Shown: positions 18,826 through 28,118, counted from the stretch's first letter. The stretch: DNA of 64,000 nucleotides from Gammaproteobacteria bacterium (GCA_028293725.1 JAQGOE010000048.1:1-64000); one strand, 5' to 3'. The notes: a model not told the origin generated them from the sequence alone. Made by a program: numbers and translations.

Positions 18826-19322
18826 ATACGGGACGGTGTGCGCGGATCAGGCTTGCTGAGGACGCTGGCGGTTTGCTGCTCGCGAAAAGCATCGAGCGCC
18901 GTCGCGATGGCGGGGTGCTTATTGCCCAGGATCGCCGCGGCGCACAGGGCCGCATTCGCCGCGCCCGAGGCGCCGATGGCGAAGGTCGCCACTGGAATGC
19001 CGGCGGGCATCTGCACAATGGAGAGCAATGAGTCGAGGCCGTTGAGGGCTTTTGACTGCACCGGCACGCCGAGGACGGGGAGGCTGGTTTTGGCGGCGGT
19101 CATGCCGGGAAGATGGGCCGCCCCGCCGGCGCCCGCGATGATGACCTCGAGCCCGCGCGAGCGTGCGCTGGAGGCGTATTCGAAGAGCAGGTCGGGTGTG
19201 CGATGAGCGGACACGACCCGCACTTCGTGCGGGACAGCGAGCTTGTCCAACATCTCGGCGGCAGACTGCATCGTCTCCCAGTCGGAAGACGAACCCATGA
19301 TGATGCCGACGAGCGGTTTCAT
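18822..19322 (-). CDS. purE: N5-CAIR mutase (class I PurE)
   Basis: Converts N5-CAIR to CAIR, the step after PurK. The 166-residue product starts at ATG 19322 ([18 protein letters not shown]), with SAHRTPDLL and [14 protein letters not shown], the substrate-binding loops of class I PurE. A longer open frame upstream (to 19562) overlaps darP and has no PurE-like sequence. The gene is 40 bp downstream of darP on the same strand. Confidence 0.97.
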   Translation of the reverse strand: MKPLVGIIMGSSSDWETMQSAAEMLDKLAVPHEVRVVSAHRTPDLLFEYASSARSRGLEVIIAGAGGAAHLPGMTAAKTSLPVLGVPVQSKALNGLDSLLSIVQMPAGIPVATFAIGASGAANAALCAAAILGNKHPAIATALDAFREQQTASVLSKPDPRTPSRI

Positions 19323-19362
19323 CGACTCATTGTAGCTGGCCGTACGTGAATAACGTACTACG

Positions 19363-19920
19363 CTATTCACTCTCGGTTTCGTCGGCGGCCGTGTGGCTGT
19401 CGAGCAATGCGCGCAACGCGCGAAACAGCTCACGGCTGGCGGCTCCTGTCGCAGCCGTGCGCGCGCGCTCCTCTCGCGCCGCATTGACCCGGCGCGCCCA
19501 CTCGTCTCGATCCAGCCCTGGCCGCCAGCGCTCGAGCTCCTCCAGGGCGGGCGCGCCCTCAAGAATCAAACGCTCCCGCCAGGCCTCGACGCGCTTGAAG
19601 CTCTCGGCGTCCCGGGCATTGACCGAATTTCGCGAAGCGAGAAAGGCGCGGATCGGCTCCGGGTCCACATCGCGCATGAGCTTGCCGATGTACTGCCTTT
19701 GCCGGGCGAGACCGCCACGGGCCGTAATGCGGCGCGCTTCGAGGACCGCATCGAACAGGATCTCCGGGAGATTCAGCGCTGCGAGCTCGCTCTCGCGCAT
19801 GCTGATCAGCTCTGCGCCAAGGTCCTGGGCCGCGTGTGCGGCGCGTTTGCGGGAGCTCTTGCTGGGCCCGTCGTATTCGGAGTCGTCGTTTGAGGGTTTT
19901 TTAGGCGGTTCTGAGGTCAC
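19363..19920 (-). CDS. darP: Ribosome biogenesis factor DarP (DUF615/YjgA)
   Basis: Dual-action large-subunit assembly protein. The core ([61 protein letters not shown]) is typical of YjgA/DarP. GTG 19920 ([26 protein letters not shown], 185 residues) is preferred because an acidic, Ser-rich N-terminus of this kind opens family members. The frame extends to ATG 20025, but those 35 extra residues would be encoded by the inverted-repeat element at 19974-20139. darP-purE-purK-AAA/FHA run in one direction with short gaps. Confidence 0.9.
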   Translation of the reverse strand: MTSEPPKKPSNDDSEYDGPSKSSRKRAAHAAQDLGAELISMRESELAALNLPEILFDAVLEARRITARGGLARQRQYIGKLMRDVDPEPIRAFLASRNSVNARDAESFKRVEAWRERLILEGAPALEELERWRPGLDRDEWARRVNAAREERARTAATGAASRELFRALRALLDSHTAADETESE

Positions 19921-19973
19921 TGTGAATGTTCCGGGAAAGTCTTCGAGCGTCGCCGCGGGTAGAGGAGCCTGCT

Positions 19974-20139
19974 TAGGAGCCTGACTGAGCAATGATCGCC
20001 TACTGCGGCCGCCCCAGCTCGGCATCTTTCTGCGATCATTTCCCTTACATAGTCCATGCTATGCGCGGGAAACGATCGCAGAAAGCTGCTCGAGCTGGGT
20101 CGCCCTCGCTACGGCGATCATTACTCAGTCAGGCTCCTA
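19974..20139. repeat. Long imperfect inverted repeat between darP and pmbA
   Basis: Left arm 19974-20044 and right arm 20067-20139 are reverse complements over most of their length: 16 bp identical at the outer end (TAGGAGCCTGACTGAG), then 10 bp (AATGATCGCC), 9 bp (CCCAGCTCG), 12 bp (CTTTCTGCGATC) and 6 bp (TTTCCC), separated by diverged stretches. A 22-bp centre (20045-20066) holds a smaller CATAG/CTATG dyad. It occupies nearly all the space between divergent darP and pmbA. It could be a MITE-like or REP-like palindrome, or a regulatory hairpin. No transposase is near, and I saw no second copy in this window. Confidence 0.9.
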
Positions 20140-20190
20140 GTCCGCGACTGGTACAATTCTGCCCTACTCTTTTTCAATCAAGCGGATGTA

Positions 20191-21540
20191 ATGCAGCAAG
20201 TGGCGGCCGACTCCAAGGGAATACCGCAACTACAGGAAGTGGTGAGTTTCGTGCTCGACGAAGCCAAGCGGCAGGGCGCGTCGCAGTGTGAGGCCGACGC
20301 CAATGTAAGCAAGGGGCTCAGCGTGACTGTACGCCTGGGCGAGGTCGATACCATCGAATACCAGCGTGACCGGGGTCTTGGGGTCACAGTGTACTTTGGT
20401 AAGCGCAAAGGCTCCGCGAGCACGGCAGACCTTAGTCAGGATGCGGTGCGCCAGACTGTCGAGAAGGCCTGCGCTATCGCGCGCTACACGGCGGAGGATC
20501 CCTACGCCGGGCTCATCGAGGCGGAGTCTCTCGCCCGGGACATCCCCGACCTCGATCTCGATCATCCCTGGGACGTGACACCCGAACGGGCGATCGAATT
20601 GGCGCGACGCTGTGAGGCTGCCGGGCTGGAGGTGGATCCGCGTATCACGAATTCCGAGGGTGGCTCGCTCAACAGTCAGCGCCATAGCGGCGTCTACGGC
20701 AACTCTCTCGGATTTCTTGCCGGTGTTTCGAGCACGAGCCACTCGGTAAGTTGTTCTCTCATCGCCCAACAGGGCGACGAGATGCAACGAGACTATTGGT
20801 ACACCACGGCTCGCGATCCTGCCGACCTGGAAGAGGCCGACGCCATTGGCCGGATCGCGGGGCAGCGTGCGGTAGCGCGGCTCGGCTCACGCAAACTGTC
20901 GACGCGCAAAGCACCGATCGCCTTTACACCCGACATGGCACGGGGGTTGATCAAGCACTTCGCCGGGGCGATTCGCGGCGCGGCTCAATACCGTAAGGCG
21001 TCTTTCCTGCTCGACGCAGCGGGGACACAGGTGTTTCCCGAATTCCTGCAGATTCAGGAGCGGCCCCACATTCCCAAGGGGCTCGCGAGCAATCCTTTCG
21101 ACGATGAAGGCGCCGCGACGAAGGATCGCGATCTCATCCGCGACGGCGTTCTCGACGGCTATGTGCTGGGCAGTTACTCCGCGCGTCGCCTCGGTCTCAA
21201 GAGCACTGGCAACGCCGGTGGTGTTCACAACCTGATTGTCGCGACGCCTGGCAGGGCGTTGGACACGCAGAGCTTCCTGACACGAATGCACACCGGTCTC
21301 TTGGTGACGGAATTAATGGGGCAGGGCGTCAACGGCGTTACGGGAGACTACTCGCGCGGCGCGAGCGGATTCTGGGTTGAGAACGGCGTGGTGACGTATC
21401 CCGTGCACGAGATCACCATCGCGGGAAATCTAAAGCAGATGTTCCGCGACATCGTTGCCGTGGGAAGTGATGTTGATTCGCGTGGCACGGTACGGACAGG
21501 GTCCGTGCTGATTGGCGAGATGACGATCGCGGGGGATTGA
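20191..21540 (+). CDS. pmbA: TldD partner protein PmbA/TldE
   Basis: Second subunit of the TldD/TldE protease. It is 449 residues from ATG 20191 (MQQVAADSKGIPQLQEV). Conserved stretches include NSQRHSGVYGNSLGF, KGLASNPFDDEGAATKDRDLI and LMGQGVNGVTGDYSRGASGFWVENG near the C-terminus. As expected for TldE there is no HExxxH. The frame is open upstream to ATG 20056, but those 45 residues would come from the inverted-repeat element and look non-coding. Confidence 0.95.
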   Translation: MQQVAADSKGIPQLQEVVSFVLDEAKRQGASQCEADANVSKGLSVTVRLGEVDTIEYQRDRGLGVTVYFGKRKGSASTADLSQDAVRQTVEKACAIARYTAEDPYAGLIEAESLARDIPDLDLDHPWDVTPERAIELARRCEAAGLEVDPRITNSEGGSLNSQRHSGVYGNSLGFLAGVSSTSHSVSCSLIAQQGDEMQRDYWYTTARDPADLEEADAIGRIAGQRAVARLGSRKLSTRKAPIAFTPDMARGLIKHFAGAIRGAAQYRKASFLLDAAGTQVFPEFLQIQERPHIPKGLASNPFDDEGAATKDRDLIRDGVLDGYVLGSYSARRLGLKSTGNAGGVHNLIVATPGRALDTQSFLTRMHTGLLVTELMGQGVNGVTGDYSRGASGFWVENGVVTYPVHEITIAGNLKQMFRDIVAVGSDVDSRGTVRTGSVLIGEMTIAGD

Positions 21541-21595
21541 GCGAATGTCGCGCGTCCGGGGTCGACCTGAGCGATCGAGCGGATTTTCGGAGGCC

Positions 21596-22963
21596 TTAGT
21601 CGCGCGGCGCCGCTAGAGTGAGGGAGGGGCGCGGCTCCTCTTCTGCCGCGCGCTCGTCGGTGCGAGGCTCTTCTTTCGCTAGGTCGCTCAACGTCAGTTT
21701 GTCGCAGCGGTCGCGGCGCGCTTCTTCAATGGCCGCTATCACGCGATCCACCGACGGAATTGTCACGTTCCGGGGTATGAGCTGCCCGCTCCGCGGGTTG
21801 CGTGCTGCATCGAGTATCTCGCAGACGGTAATTTCTTCGACTGCGCGTTCGAGGGCTAACTCGTCCTCGACAGTGACGCGCAGAAGATCGGCTTCCTCGA
21901 AGGTTGTGACGAGGCGAGCCATGGTCTTGCCGGGCAGACCAAGCTCCTCGCCGAGTCGGCTCACTGTCCAACTGGCCTCGCCTCTGATCTGCGCGCGAGC
22001 GACGAAGTACATCAGGCGCAACGCGAGTTGCTCGGTCTCAACGCTCGAGAGTCGTAGTTCCCGCAGCCCCACTCGCAGGTACGTGGGATTCTGGATGTAG
22101 AACGACAACTGCGCCCCGGCGAGCAAAATCAGCCACCCGAAGTAGGTCCATAGCAGAGCGGCCACGATGAATGCGAAGCCCGCATAGATGAGCTGCAATC
22201 GCGTGGAGTACACCACAAACTCTGTGAATGTCTTGCCAACAGCGGCCCAGAGCACGCCCGCAACCACGGCGCCTATGAGGGCAGGCCGCCAGTGCACGCG
22301 TGTGTTGGGAATGAGCATGTACATGCCGGTGAAGAACACCGTGACCATAAGGTACGGAGCGAAGGCGATCGCGACGTGACGCAGTACGCGTGATCGGGCG
22401 ACCTCCTGTACTGCCGCGCTTTCGAGTGCCGCGTGCGAGAGGCCGATGAAGCTCACCAGGAGCAAGGGCCCCAGTATCAGGAGGATGAGATATTCAGCGA
22501 CGCGTCGTGCCAGACTACGTGGGTGGTCCACGTGCCAGACAAAGTTGAAACTGTCCTCGACCTTTTTGATCGTGCCGAACAGGGTGTAGGCCAGAAGGGT
22601 AAGGCCCACGAAGCCCGCCACGCTGGTGCTGACGCGCTGCGCGAATTCCACCACGCGCTTCGAGATATCCGCTGCGATGTCCCCTCCCATGGGTCGGAAG
22701 AATTCGTACACAATCGGTTGGAGGTCATGCCGCGCGCCGAAAATCTTGAGAACGACGAACGCGAAGGCGATCAGGGGAATGATGGAGAGCAGCGATGTGT
22801 AGACGAGCCCCATGGCACGCAGGTTGATATCGCCGCGCGACAGGTCGCGGATCACTGCATAAGGGTAACGAAGAATGCGCAGAACGAACGCGAAAGCGGT
22901 CTGCCGGGTCGAGGCCGGCCCGAAGAAGCACCAGTCGAGGAAGGCCCAGATGCGCGCCAACAT
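21596..22963 (-). CDS. YihY/BrkB-family inner-membrane protein
   Basis: Integral membrane protein of about 455 residues from ATG 22963. Six hydrophobic segments are visible, for example LVYTSLLSIIPLIAFAFVVL, VAGFVGLTLLAYTLFGT, YLILLILGPLLLVSFI and ALIGAVVAGVLWAAVG, with the family phrases YAGFAFIVAALLWTYFGW and AQLSFYI. The cytoplasmic C-terminus (after about 300) contains a winged-helix-like stretch (WTVSRLGEELGLPGKTMARLVTTFEEADLL). The BrkB family has no settled biochemical function. The start region abuts the divergent BtuF-like gene; GTG 23005 would overlap it and is less likely. Confidence 0.88.
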   Translation of the reverse strand: MLARIWAFLDWCFFGPASTRQTAFAFVLRILRYPYAVIRDLSRGDINLRAMGLVYTSLLSIIPLIAFAFVVLKIFGARHDLQPIVYEFFRPMGGDIAADISKRVVEFAQRVSTSVAGFVGLTLLAYTLFGTIKKVEDSFNFVWHVDHPRSLARRVAEYLILLILGPLLLVSFIGLSHAALESAAVQEVARSRVLRHVAIAFAPYLMVTVFFTGMYMLIPNTRVHWRPALIGAVVAGVLWAAVGKTFTEFVVYSTRLQLIYAGFAFIVAALLWTYFGWLILLAGAQLSFYIQNPTYLRVGLRELRLSSVETEQLALRLMYFVARAQIRGEASWTVSRLGEELGLPGKTMARLVTTFEEADLLRVTVEDELALERAVEEITVCEILDAARNPRSGQLIPRNVTIPSVDRVIAAIEEARRDRCDKLTLSDLAKEEPRTDERAAEEEPRPSLTLAAPRD

Positions 22964-22977
22964 TGCAGCAGAGTAGC

Positions 22978-23796
22978 ATGATGACCATACCCTCCGGATT
23001 TCCACAGCGAATCGTCTGTCTCACCGAGGAAACCACCGAGACCCTGTACCTGCTGGGCGAGGACTGGCGCATCGTGGGGATCTCGGGCTTTACCGTACGG
23101 CCACCGCGTGCCCGCAAGGAAAAACCCCGCGTCTCGGCCTTCACGAGCGCGAAGATCGATCGCATCGTGGCGCTGCAGCCGGATCTAGTGCTCGGCTTCT
23201 CGGACCTCCAGGCTGACATCGCGGCCGAGCTCGTGCGCGCGGGCATTGAGGTGCATGTTTTCAATCACCGCAGTATCGAAGACATCCTGCGGATGATCCG
23301 CACGTTGGGCGGCATGGTCGGTTGTGAGGCGAAGACGCACGACCTCATCCGGCAACTCACGGCGGGACTGGCGCTAGTGCGCGAGCGAGCCACGGCACTT
23401 CCGCGACGGCCGAAGGTGTATTTCGAAGAGTGGGATGAGCCGCAGATCTCGGGCATCCGTTGGGTGTCCGAGCTCATTGAGCTGGCGGGCGGCGAGGATT
23501 GTTTTCCGGAGCTCGCGGTGCAGGCGTTGGGTAAGAACCGGATCATCGCGGATCCGACGGAGGTCGTGAGAAGGGCGCCGGATATCATCCTGGGATCGTG
23601 GTGTGGGAAAAAGTTTCAGCCGCACGAGGTGGTGGCGCGGCCAGGATGGGCTGAGGTGCCAGCGGTGCGTGATGGGTTCGTGAGGGAGATCAAGTCGCCG
23701 ATTATTTTGCAGCCGGGACCGGCGGCGTTGACGGATGGCGTGAAAGCCATACAAAACGTCATCGAAGAATGGGCGGCTCGAACCGTCACAGCCTGA
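22978..23796 (+). CDS. BtuF-like periplasmic-binding-fold protein without signal peptide
   Basis: 272 residues of the TroA/BtuF helical-backbone metal or cobalamin-binding fold: QRIVCLTEETTETLYLLGE, GISGFTVRPPRARKEKPRV, KIDRIVALQPDLVLGFSDLQ and VFNHRSIEDILRMIRTLGG. BtuF proteins normally bind vitamin B12 in the periplasm for BtuCD, but this protein starts directly with the fold and shows no signal sequence. There are no btuC or btuD genes nearby. Starts at ATG 22978 and ATG 22981 are equally possible. A cytoplasmic cobalamin- or heme-handling role is only a guess. Confidence 0.82.
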   Translation: MMTIPSGFPQRIVCLTEETTETLYLLGEDWRIVGISGFTVRPPRARKEKPRVSAFTSAKIDRIVALQPDLVLGFSDLQADIAAELVRAGIEVHVFNHRSIEDILRMIRTLGGMVGCEAKTHDLIRQLTAGLALVRERATALPRRPKVYFEEWDEPQISGIRWVSELIELAGGEDCFPELAVQALGKNRIIADPTEVVRRAPDIILGSWCGKKFQPHEVVARPGWAEVPAVRDGFVREIKSPIILQPGPAALTDGVKAIQNVIEEWAARTVTA

Positions 23797-23831
23797 TTTG
23801 GCGTGGACGTGGGAGAAGAAGGGCCTTTTCT

Positions 23832-24650
23832 TTATATCCCCCGGCGCTCGCGGATCAGCTCGTAAGCCTCGATGATGAGTTGGGTGCGCTGTTTGGCGTG
23901 CTCGATCATGGACTCCGGCAATCCGTTGGCTTTGAGTTTGTCGGGGTGGTGGCGGCTCAACTGGCGCCGGTAGGCTTTGACGACCTCGTCCTTGCTCGCG
24001 CCCGGAGTCGTTTCGAGGACCTTGTAGGCCTGGTCGAGTTGCTCGGCGCCGCCGTTGGTGCGGGCGTAGCCGCCCTGACCCGGACCCTGGTGGAAACTGC
24101 CGGTGCGGATGCGCAGTACCGTTTCGATTTGCGCCAGCTCGAGCGGCGATACGCCGAGCCGGGCGGCCACCCGGGTCAACAGGTCGCGTACCGGACCTTC
24201 CATGTTGTTGCCCGCAAGGGCGGCCCGGACCTGGATCTCGAGGAACACCCGCAGGAGCTCGGGACGCCCCTGGAGGGCGTGCCGTAAACCGCCCAACTCG
24301 GCGGCGGTGTCGAAGTTCCCGTGTTTGCCGGCGGTGAAGTAGTCGATGGCCGCCTGGACCTGCTGCGAATTCAGACGCAGATCCGACATGACTCCACGGG
24401 CCGCCGCGATCTCTCGTTCCGACACGCGCCCGTCGGCCTTGGCCAGGTAACCCATGATCCGGAAGGTGGCGCGAAAGAAACGCTCGCCGATCTCGGCGAG
24501 GTTGTCGCTCGAGTTCAGACGGGGCTGCGGGCTGCCGCTGTGCTCGTCAAACTGGTGGCCGAGTACTAGGCCCACAGCGAGGCCGATAGGCCCGAGCGTG
24601 AGCAACCCCAGCGTGCCGCCGACGACCTTACCGGTCCATTTCATCGCCAT
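23832..24650 (-). CDS. djlA: Co-chaperone DjlA
   Basis: Membrane-anchored DnaK co-chaperone of 272 residues. It has a Gly-rich TM segment at about 7-31 (GKVVGGTLGLLTLGPIGLAV), a central TerB-like domain (MGYLAKADGRVSEREIAAARGVM) and a C-terminal J domain (about 205-272) with the essential HPD in RRQLSRHHPDKLKANGLP. Length and layout match DjlA. It is convergent with the BtuF-like gene (35 bp apart) and divergent from purC. Confidence 0.96.
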   Translation of the reverse strand: MAMKWTGKVVGGTLGLLTLGPIGLAVGLVLGHQFDEHSGSPQPRLNSSDNLAEIGERFFRATFRIMGYLAKADGRVSEREIAAARGVMSDLRLNSQQVQAAIDYFTAGKHGNFDTAAELGGLRHALQGRPELLRVFLEIQVRAALAGNNMEGPVRDLLTRVAARLGVSPLELAQIETVLRIRTGSFHQGPGQGGYARTNGGAEQLDQAYKVLETTPGASKDEVVKAYRRQLSRHHPDKLKANGLPESMIEHAKQRTQLIIEAYELIRERRGI

Positions 24651-24777
24651 TCCGCCATCACCGTTCCATCAACGACCGCTTTCATCGCGCCCGCCACGCT
24701 CTCTCTCGTACTCACTGCAGCCTCTGCCACTTTCGCTATAGTACCAAGCGCCGGGACGCCGCCCGGTTTGCACCAAA

Positions 24778-25680
24778 ATGACGCACCCCATGCAGCCGCC
24801 AACTGTCTTCCGTACTGCTTTGAATGGACTCGAAAAAATCCACGAAGGCAAGGTACGGGACATCTATGCCGTGGACGCGGGAGCGATGCTCATCGTGACC
24901 ACGGACCGGATATCCGCCTTCGATGTAGTGATGTCGGATCCCATCCCGAACAAGGGTCGGGTCCTGCAGCAGATCTCGAATTTCTGGTTCGGACGCACGC
25001 GGCACATCGTGCCGAATCATCTGACCACCCGCTCTCTGGCGAGTGTCGTCAAGGATTCGTCCGAGTTGGCGTTGCTCGAGGGTCGGGCCTGCGTCGTGCG
25101 GCGGCTCAAGGCGTTGCCGATCGAGGCCGTGGTACGCGGCTATATCATCGGCTCGGGTTGGAAGGACTACCAGGCCACCGGCAAGGTCTGCGGAATTACG
25201 TTGCCCGCGGGACTGCGGCAGGCCCAACAACTCGCGCAGCCGTTGTTCACGCCGGCGTACAAGGCTGCGGCGGGTGAGCACGATGAGAACATTACTTTCG
25301 AGCACGTGGAGCGGTTGGTCGGGACGCCGCTGGCGGCGCAGATACGTGACACTGCTATAGCGCTCTACAATTTCGCGGCCGAATATGCGCTCACGCGCGG
25401 CATCATCATTGCCGATACGAAGTTCGAGTTTGGCGTGGACGAGGCGGGTCAGCTCACGTTGATCGACGAAGCTCTGACACCTGACTCCTCGCGCTTCTGG
25501 CCGGCGGACACCTACCGGGTGGACACCAGCCCGCCGAGCTTCGACAAGCAGTTTCTGCGCGACTATCTCGAGACGCTCGATTGGAACAAGAAGGCGCCGG
25601 CGCCGCCGCTGCCTGCCAACATCATCGCGCGCACGAGCGAGAAGTATGGTGAGGCGTTCGAGCGCCTGACCGGAGGTTGA
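24778..25680 (+). CDS. purC: SAICAR synthase
   Basis: Joins CAIR to aspartate in purine synthesis. The 300-residue enzyme has the ATP-binding [45 protein letters not shown] and [14 protein letters not shown]. This is the longer SAICAR synthase type. The start may be ATG 24778 or ATG 24790. A TATAGT -10-like box is at 24737-24742, but no clear -35 was found. Its stop overlaps the upstream frame of rpe, suggesting co-transcription. Confidence 0.96.
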   Translation: MTHPMQPPTVFRTALNGLEKIHEGKVRDIYAVDAGAMLIVTTDRISAFDVVMSDPIPNKGRVLQQISNFWFGRTRHIVPNHLTTRSLASVVKDSSELALLEGRACVVRRLKALPIEAVVRGYIIGSGWKDYQATGKVCGITLPAGLRQAQQLAQPLFTPAYKAAAGEHDENITFEHVERLVGTPLAAQIRDTAIALYNFAAEYALTRGIIIADTKFEFGVDEAGQLTLIDEALTPDSSRFWPADTYRVDTSPPSFDKQFLRDYLETLDWNKKAPAPPLPANIIARTSEKYGEAFERLTGG

Positions 25681-25685
25681 TGAAC

Positions 25686-26360
25686 ATGCAGACTCCCTGG
25701 ATCGCCCCGTCGATTCTCTCTGCGGATTTCGCTCGTCTCGGCGAGGAAGTCGATGCTGTGCTGAAGGCAGGCGCGGACATCGTTCATTTCGACGTGATGG
25801 ATAACCACTACGTCCCGAATCTGACGATCGGTCCGCTGGTGTGCGAGGCACTCCGCAAACACGGGGTGACGGCGCCTATCGACGTGCATCTGATGGTGAC
25901 GCCGGTGGATCGCATCGTGCCGGACTTCGCGGCGGCGGGGGCCACCTTCATCCAGTTTCATCCGGAGGCAACTGAGCACATCGACCGGACCATCGAGCTC
26001 ATTCGCGAGCACGACTGCAAGCCGGGGTTGGTGTTCAATCCGGCCACGCCGCTGGACTATCTCGATTACACGCTCGACAAAATCGACATGGTGCTGATCA
26101 TGTCGGTGAACCCGGGTTTCGGCGGGCAGAAGTTCATCCCGTCGGCGCTGCGGAAGCTCGCCGAAGTACGCCGGCGGATCGACGCGTCCGGGCGCGCGGT
26201 GCGCCTGGAGATCGACGGCGGTGTGAAGGTCGACAACATCAAGGCGATCGCGGCGGCGGGCGCCGATACTTTCGTGGCGGGGTCGGCGATCTTCGGGAGT
26301 AAGGATTACGCCGCGACGATCCGCGCGATGCACGAGCAGATCAAGGCGGCGAAGGGCTGA
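25686..26360 (+). CDS. rpe: Ribulose-phosphate 3-epimerase
   Basis: Interconverts ribulose-5-phosphate and xylulose-5-phosphate. It is a 224-residue TIM barrel with [14 protein letters not shown], the metal/base residues in [29 protein letters not shown] loop ([15 protein letters not shown]) and [15 protein letters not shown] at 25672-25676 is 9 nt from ATG 25686, which decides the start over ATG 25680. It is convergent with the crp gene, with only three bases between the stop codons. Confidence 0.97.
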   Translation: MQTPWIAPSILSADFARLGEEVDAVLKAGADIVHFDVMDNHYVPNLTIGPLVCEALRKHGVTAPIDVHLMVTPVDRIVPDFAAAGATFIQFHPEATEHIDRTIELIREHDCKPGLVFNPATPLDYLDYTLDKIDMVLIMSVNPGFGGQKFIPSALRKLAEVRRRIDASGRAVRLEIDGGVKVDNIKAIAAAGADTFVAGSAIFGSKDYAATIRAMHEQIKAAKG

Positions 26361-26363
26361 GCC

Positions 26364-27125
26364 CTACTCGTCTTCGTCCTCATCGTCGTCATCATCATCA
26401 TCATCCATATCGAGCGGGCCGGTCACCTTCGAGGTGGCCGCCGCCGCTGGCTTCGCGGGAACGATCACCGGACGGGTCTTCATCTTCGGTCGGGCGTTGA
26501 AGACCACGATCGTCTTGCCGGTGGCGCGCAGCAGGCCCTGCTCCTCCAGCACTTTCAGCACACGTCCCGCCATCTCGCGTGAGCAGCCGACGAGGCGTGA
26601 CAGCTCCTGGCGGCTGACTTTGATCTGCATGCCTTCCGGATGCGTCATGGCATCGGGCTCGCCGCATAGATCCATGATCGCGTGGGCTACGCGCCCGGTG
26701 ACGTCGACAAAGGCGAGGTCGCCGAGCTTGCGGTTGGTGCGGTCGAGGCGGGTGGCCAACTGTGTGGCGAGCTCGAAAATGAGGCCCGGGCTTTCGGCGG
26801 CGATCTGCCGGAAACGCGGGTAGGTCATTTCCGCCAGCTCACACTGGTTGCGGGTTCGGACCCAGGCGCTGCGCGTGGGCTGCTCGTAGAAGAGGCCCAT
26901 CTCGCCGAAGAACTGCCCTCGGTTGAGGTAGGCGAGCACCATCTCGTTGCCTTCCTCGTCTTCGATCATCACTTCGACCGAGCCGCTGATGATGTAGTAC
27001 AGCACGTCGGGCAGATCGCCCGCGTGTATGACGACCGTCTTCGACGGAACGGTTCGTATCCGGCAATAGCTCAGAAATCGATTGATCGCCGGGATGTCGC
27101 TCAACGGCTTGATGTTTTCGTCCAT
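26364..27125 (-). CDS. crp: CRP/Vfr/Clp-family global regulator with acidic C-terminal tail
   Basis: A 253-residue transcription factor. The cyclic-nucleotide pocket has GEMGLFYEQPTRSAWVR, with G74, E75, R85 and S86 at the phosphate-binding positions. The long C-helix is followed by a helix-turn-helix SRQELSRLVGCSREMAGRVLKVLE nearly identical to E. coli CRP. T130 aligns with CRP Thr127, but the next position is Asn131 instead of Ser128. After residue 212 there is a ~40-residue extension ending in eight Asp then alternating Glu/Asp, absent from E. coli CRP. GGGGAG lies 6 nt before ATG 27125. Whether the ligand is cAMP or c-di-GMP (as for Xanthomonas Clp) cannot be told from sequence. Confidence 0.93.
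   Translation of the reverse strand: MDENIKPLSDIPAINRFLSYCRIRTVPSKTVVIHAGDLPDVLYYIISGSVEVMIEDEEGNEMVLAYLNRGQFFGEMGLFYEQPTRSAWVRTRNQCELAEMTYPRFRQIAAESPGLIFELATQLATRLDRTNRKLGDLAFVDVTGRVAHAIMDLCGEPDAMTHPEGMQIKVSRQELSRLVGCSREMAGRVLKVLEEQGLLRATGKTIVVFNARPKMKTRPVIVPAKPAAAATSKVTGPLDMDDDDDDDDEDEDE
26391..26405 (-). repeat. (ATC)5 trinucleotide run encoding poly-Asp in crp
   Basis: Five perfect ATC units on the plus strand read as GAT (Asp) codons on the coding strand. Three further GAC codons and an Asp/Glu alternation continue the acidic tail down to the stop at 26364. Trinucleotide slippage here would change only tail length. Confidence 0.85.
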
Positions 27126-27262
27126 ACCGGCTCCCCGAAATTCGCTTTTTAGCGGCGGCCCGCTTTTTTATACATATGTCTGCCTGACTGCAAGCGTACC
27201 GGGCCACGTGGGCCGGAGGCAACGACAGTCAGCACTCTTCAATGAAACGGTCAAAGTCACGG

Positions 27263-27925
27263 TCAGATCCAATACGCGGCGCTCGTCATGAGTCGCGCCG
27301 TGTTACGCATGAGGAACCGGACCGGTGACGGCAGCTCAACGCCACCCGCTGCTTTTGCGCTCAATCCATGTGCTATCTCGTCGGTTCGCATTGTCTGAAG
27401 TATGGCACGGCTGCGGGCATCATCTGGTGGCAGTCGCGCGAGGTGCTCATCGAGATGGCCTTCCACCTGCCGTTCTGTTTCGACGACAAAGCCGAGACTG
27501 GTGCGATCGCCCAGCAGCGCGGCGGCAGCCCCGATCGCAAACGAGCCCGCATACCACAGGGGATTCAGCAGGCTCGGGCGTGACTCCAGCTCCTTCAGAC
27601 GGGTCTCGCACCAAGCGAGATGATCGGTTTCTTCATCCGCCGCTTTTAGAAGTAGCTGGCGCGTTGCAGCGGAGCGGGCTACCAGAGCCTGGCCGTGGTA
27701 GAGCGCTTGCGCTGCGATTTCGCCGGCGTGGTTTACGCGCATGAGTGCGGCGGACTCGCGCTTTTCAATTTCTGTGAGTGGAGAGGGCGATGGGGCTGCC
27801 GCCGCGCGCTCGGCCACCCCCACGGGCTCCGGCATCGGCCGTGAAGCTGTGGCTGGGGCGAAGACGGACCGCAAGGCCCGGTCGGCTGCGGAAATCAGGG
27901 TGTCCAGGGGACTTTCCGACTGCAT
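27263..27925 (-). CDS. coq7: Demethoxyubiquinol hydroxylase (Coq7 type)
   Basis: Di-iron carboxylate hydroxylase that installs the last ring hydroxyl in ubiquinone. The 220-residue protein begins with a ~50-residue Ala/Pro linker, then two ferritin-like motifs: [19 protein letters not shown] and [18 protein letters not shown] in the first half, and [15 protein letters not shown] and MRTDEIAHG in the second. ATG 27925 has no ribosome site; a perfect TATAAT box ends six bases upstream, suggesting leaderless translation. It stands apart from ubiH/ubiI, which are 7 kb downstream. Confidence 0.94.
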   Translation of the reverse strand: MQSESPLDTLISAADRALRSVFAPATASRPMPEPVGVAERAAAAPSPSPLTEIEKRESAALMRVNHAGEIAAQALYHGQALVARSAATRQLLLKAADEETDHLAWCETRLKELESRPSLLNPLWYAGSFAIGAAAALLGDRTSLGFVVETERQVEGHLDEHLARLPPDDARSRAILQTMRTDEIAHGLSAKAAGGVELPSPVRFLMRNTARLMTSAAYWI

Positions 27926-27931
27926 GCACTC

Positions 27932-27937
27932 ATTATA
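27932..27937 (-). promoter_or_regulatory. -10 box for coq7
   Basis: TATAAT on the minus strand, six bases upstream of ATG 27925, so initiation would fall on or next to the start codon. The -35 region at 17-bp spacing reads TGCGGC and is weak. Confidence 0.5.
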
Positions 27938-28034
27938 AGGGGGACCTTCGCCCGGCCGCACGTCAGGAAATGTCTTAAGAGCCCCTGGCGTGGGCTTGGC
28001 CGGAGCCCGATCCGGAACTTTCGGGCTATCGCCT

Positions 28035-28063
28035 TTGCATTGGCGGACCCGCTTGAGTACACT
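28035..28063 (+). promoter_or_regulatory. Sigma-70 promoter for rplM-rpsI
   Basis: -35 TTGCAT (28035-28040), 17-bp spacer, -10 TACACT (28058-28063). Initiation near 28070 would give a leader of about 50 nt before rplM. E. coli rplM is autoregulated through its leader; this leader contains CTTTTTTCG and GTGCGTGGGCGGC, but no specific L13 structure could be assigned by eye. Confidence 0.7.
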
Positions 28064-28118
28064 TCCCGGCCTTTTTTCGACCCCGCAAAGTGCGTGGGCG
28101 GCTGACTGGTTTACCCCT

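Noticed and set aside
19921..20025. N-terminal extension of darP to ATG 20025
   Set aside because: The residues come partly from the left arm of the inverted repeat; GTG 19920 starts a DarP-like acidic N-terminus.
20056..20190. N-terminal extension of pmbA encoded by the inverted-repeat element
   Set aside because: The 45 residues are not PmbA-like and lie on a palindrome; ATG 20191 gives the normal N-terminus.
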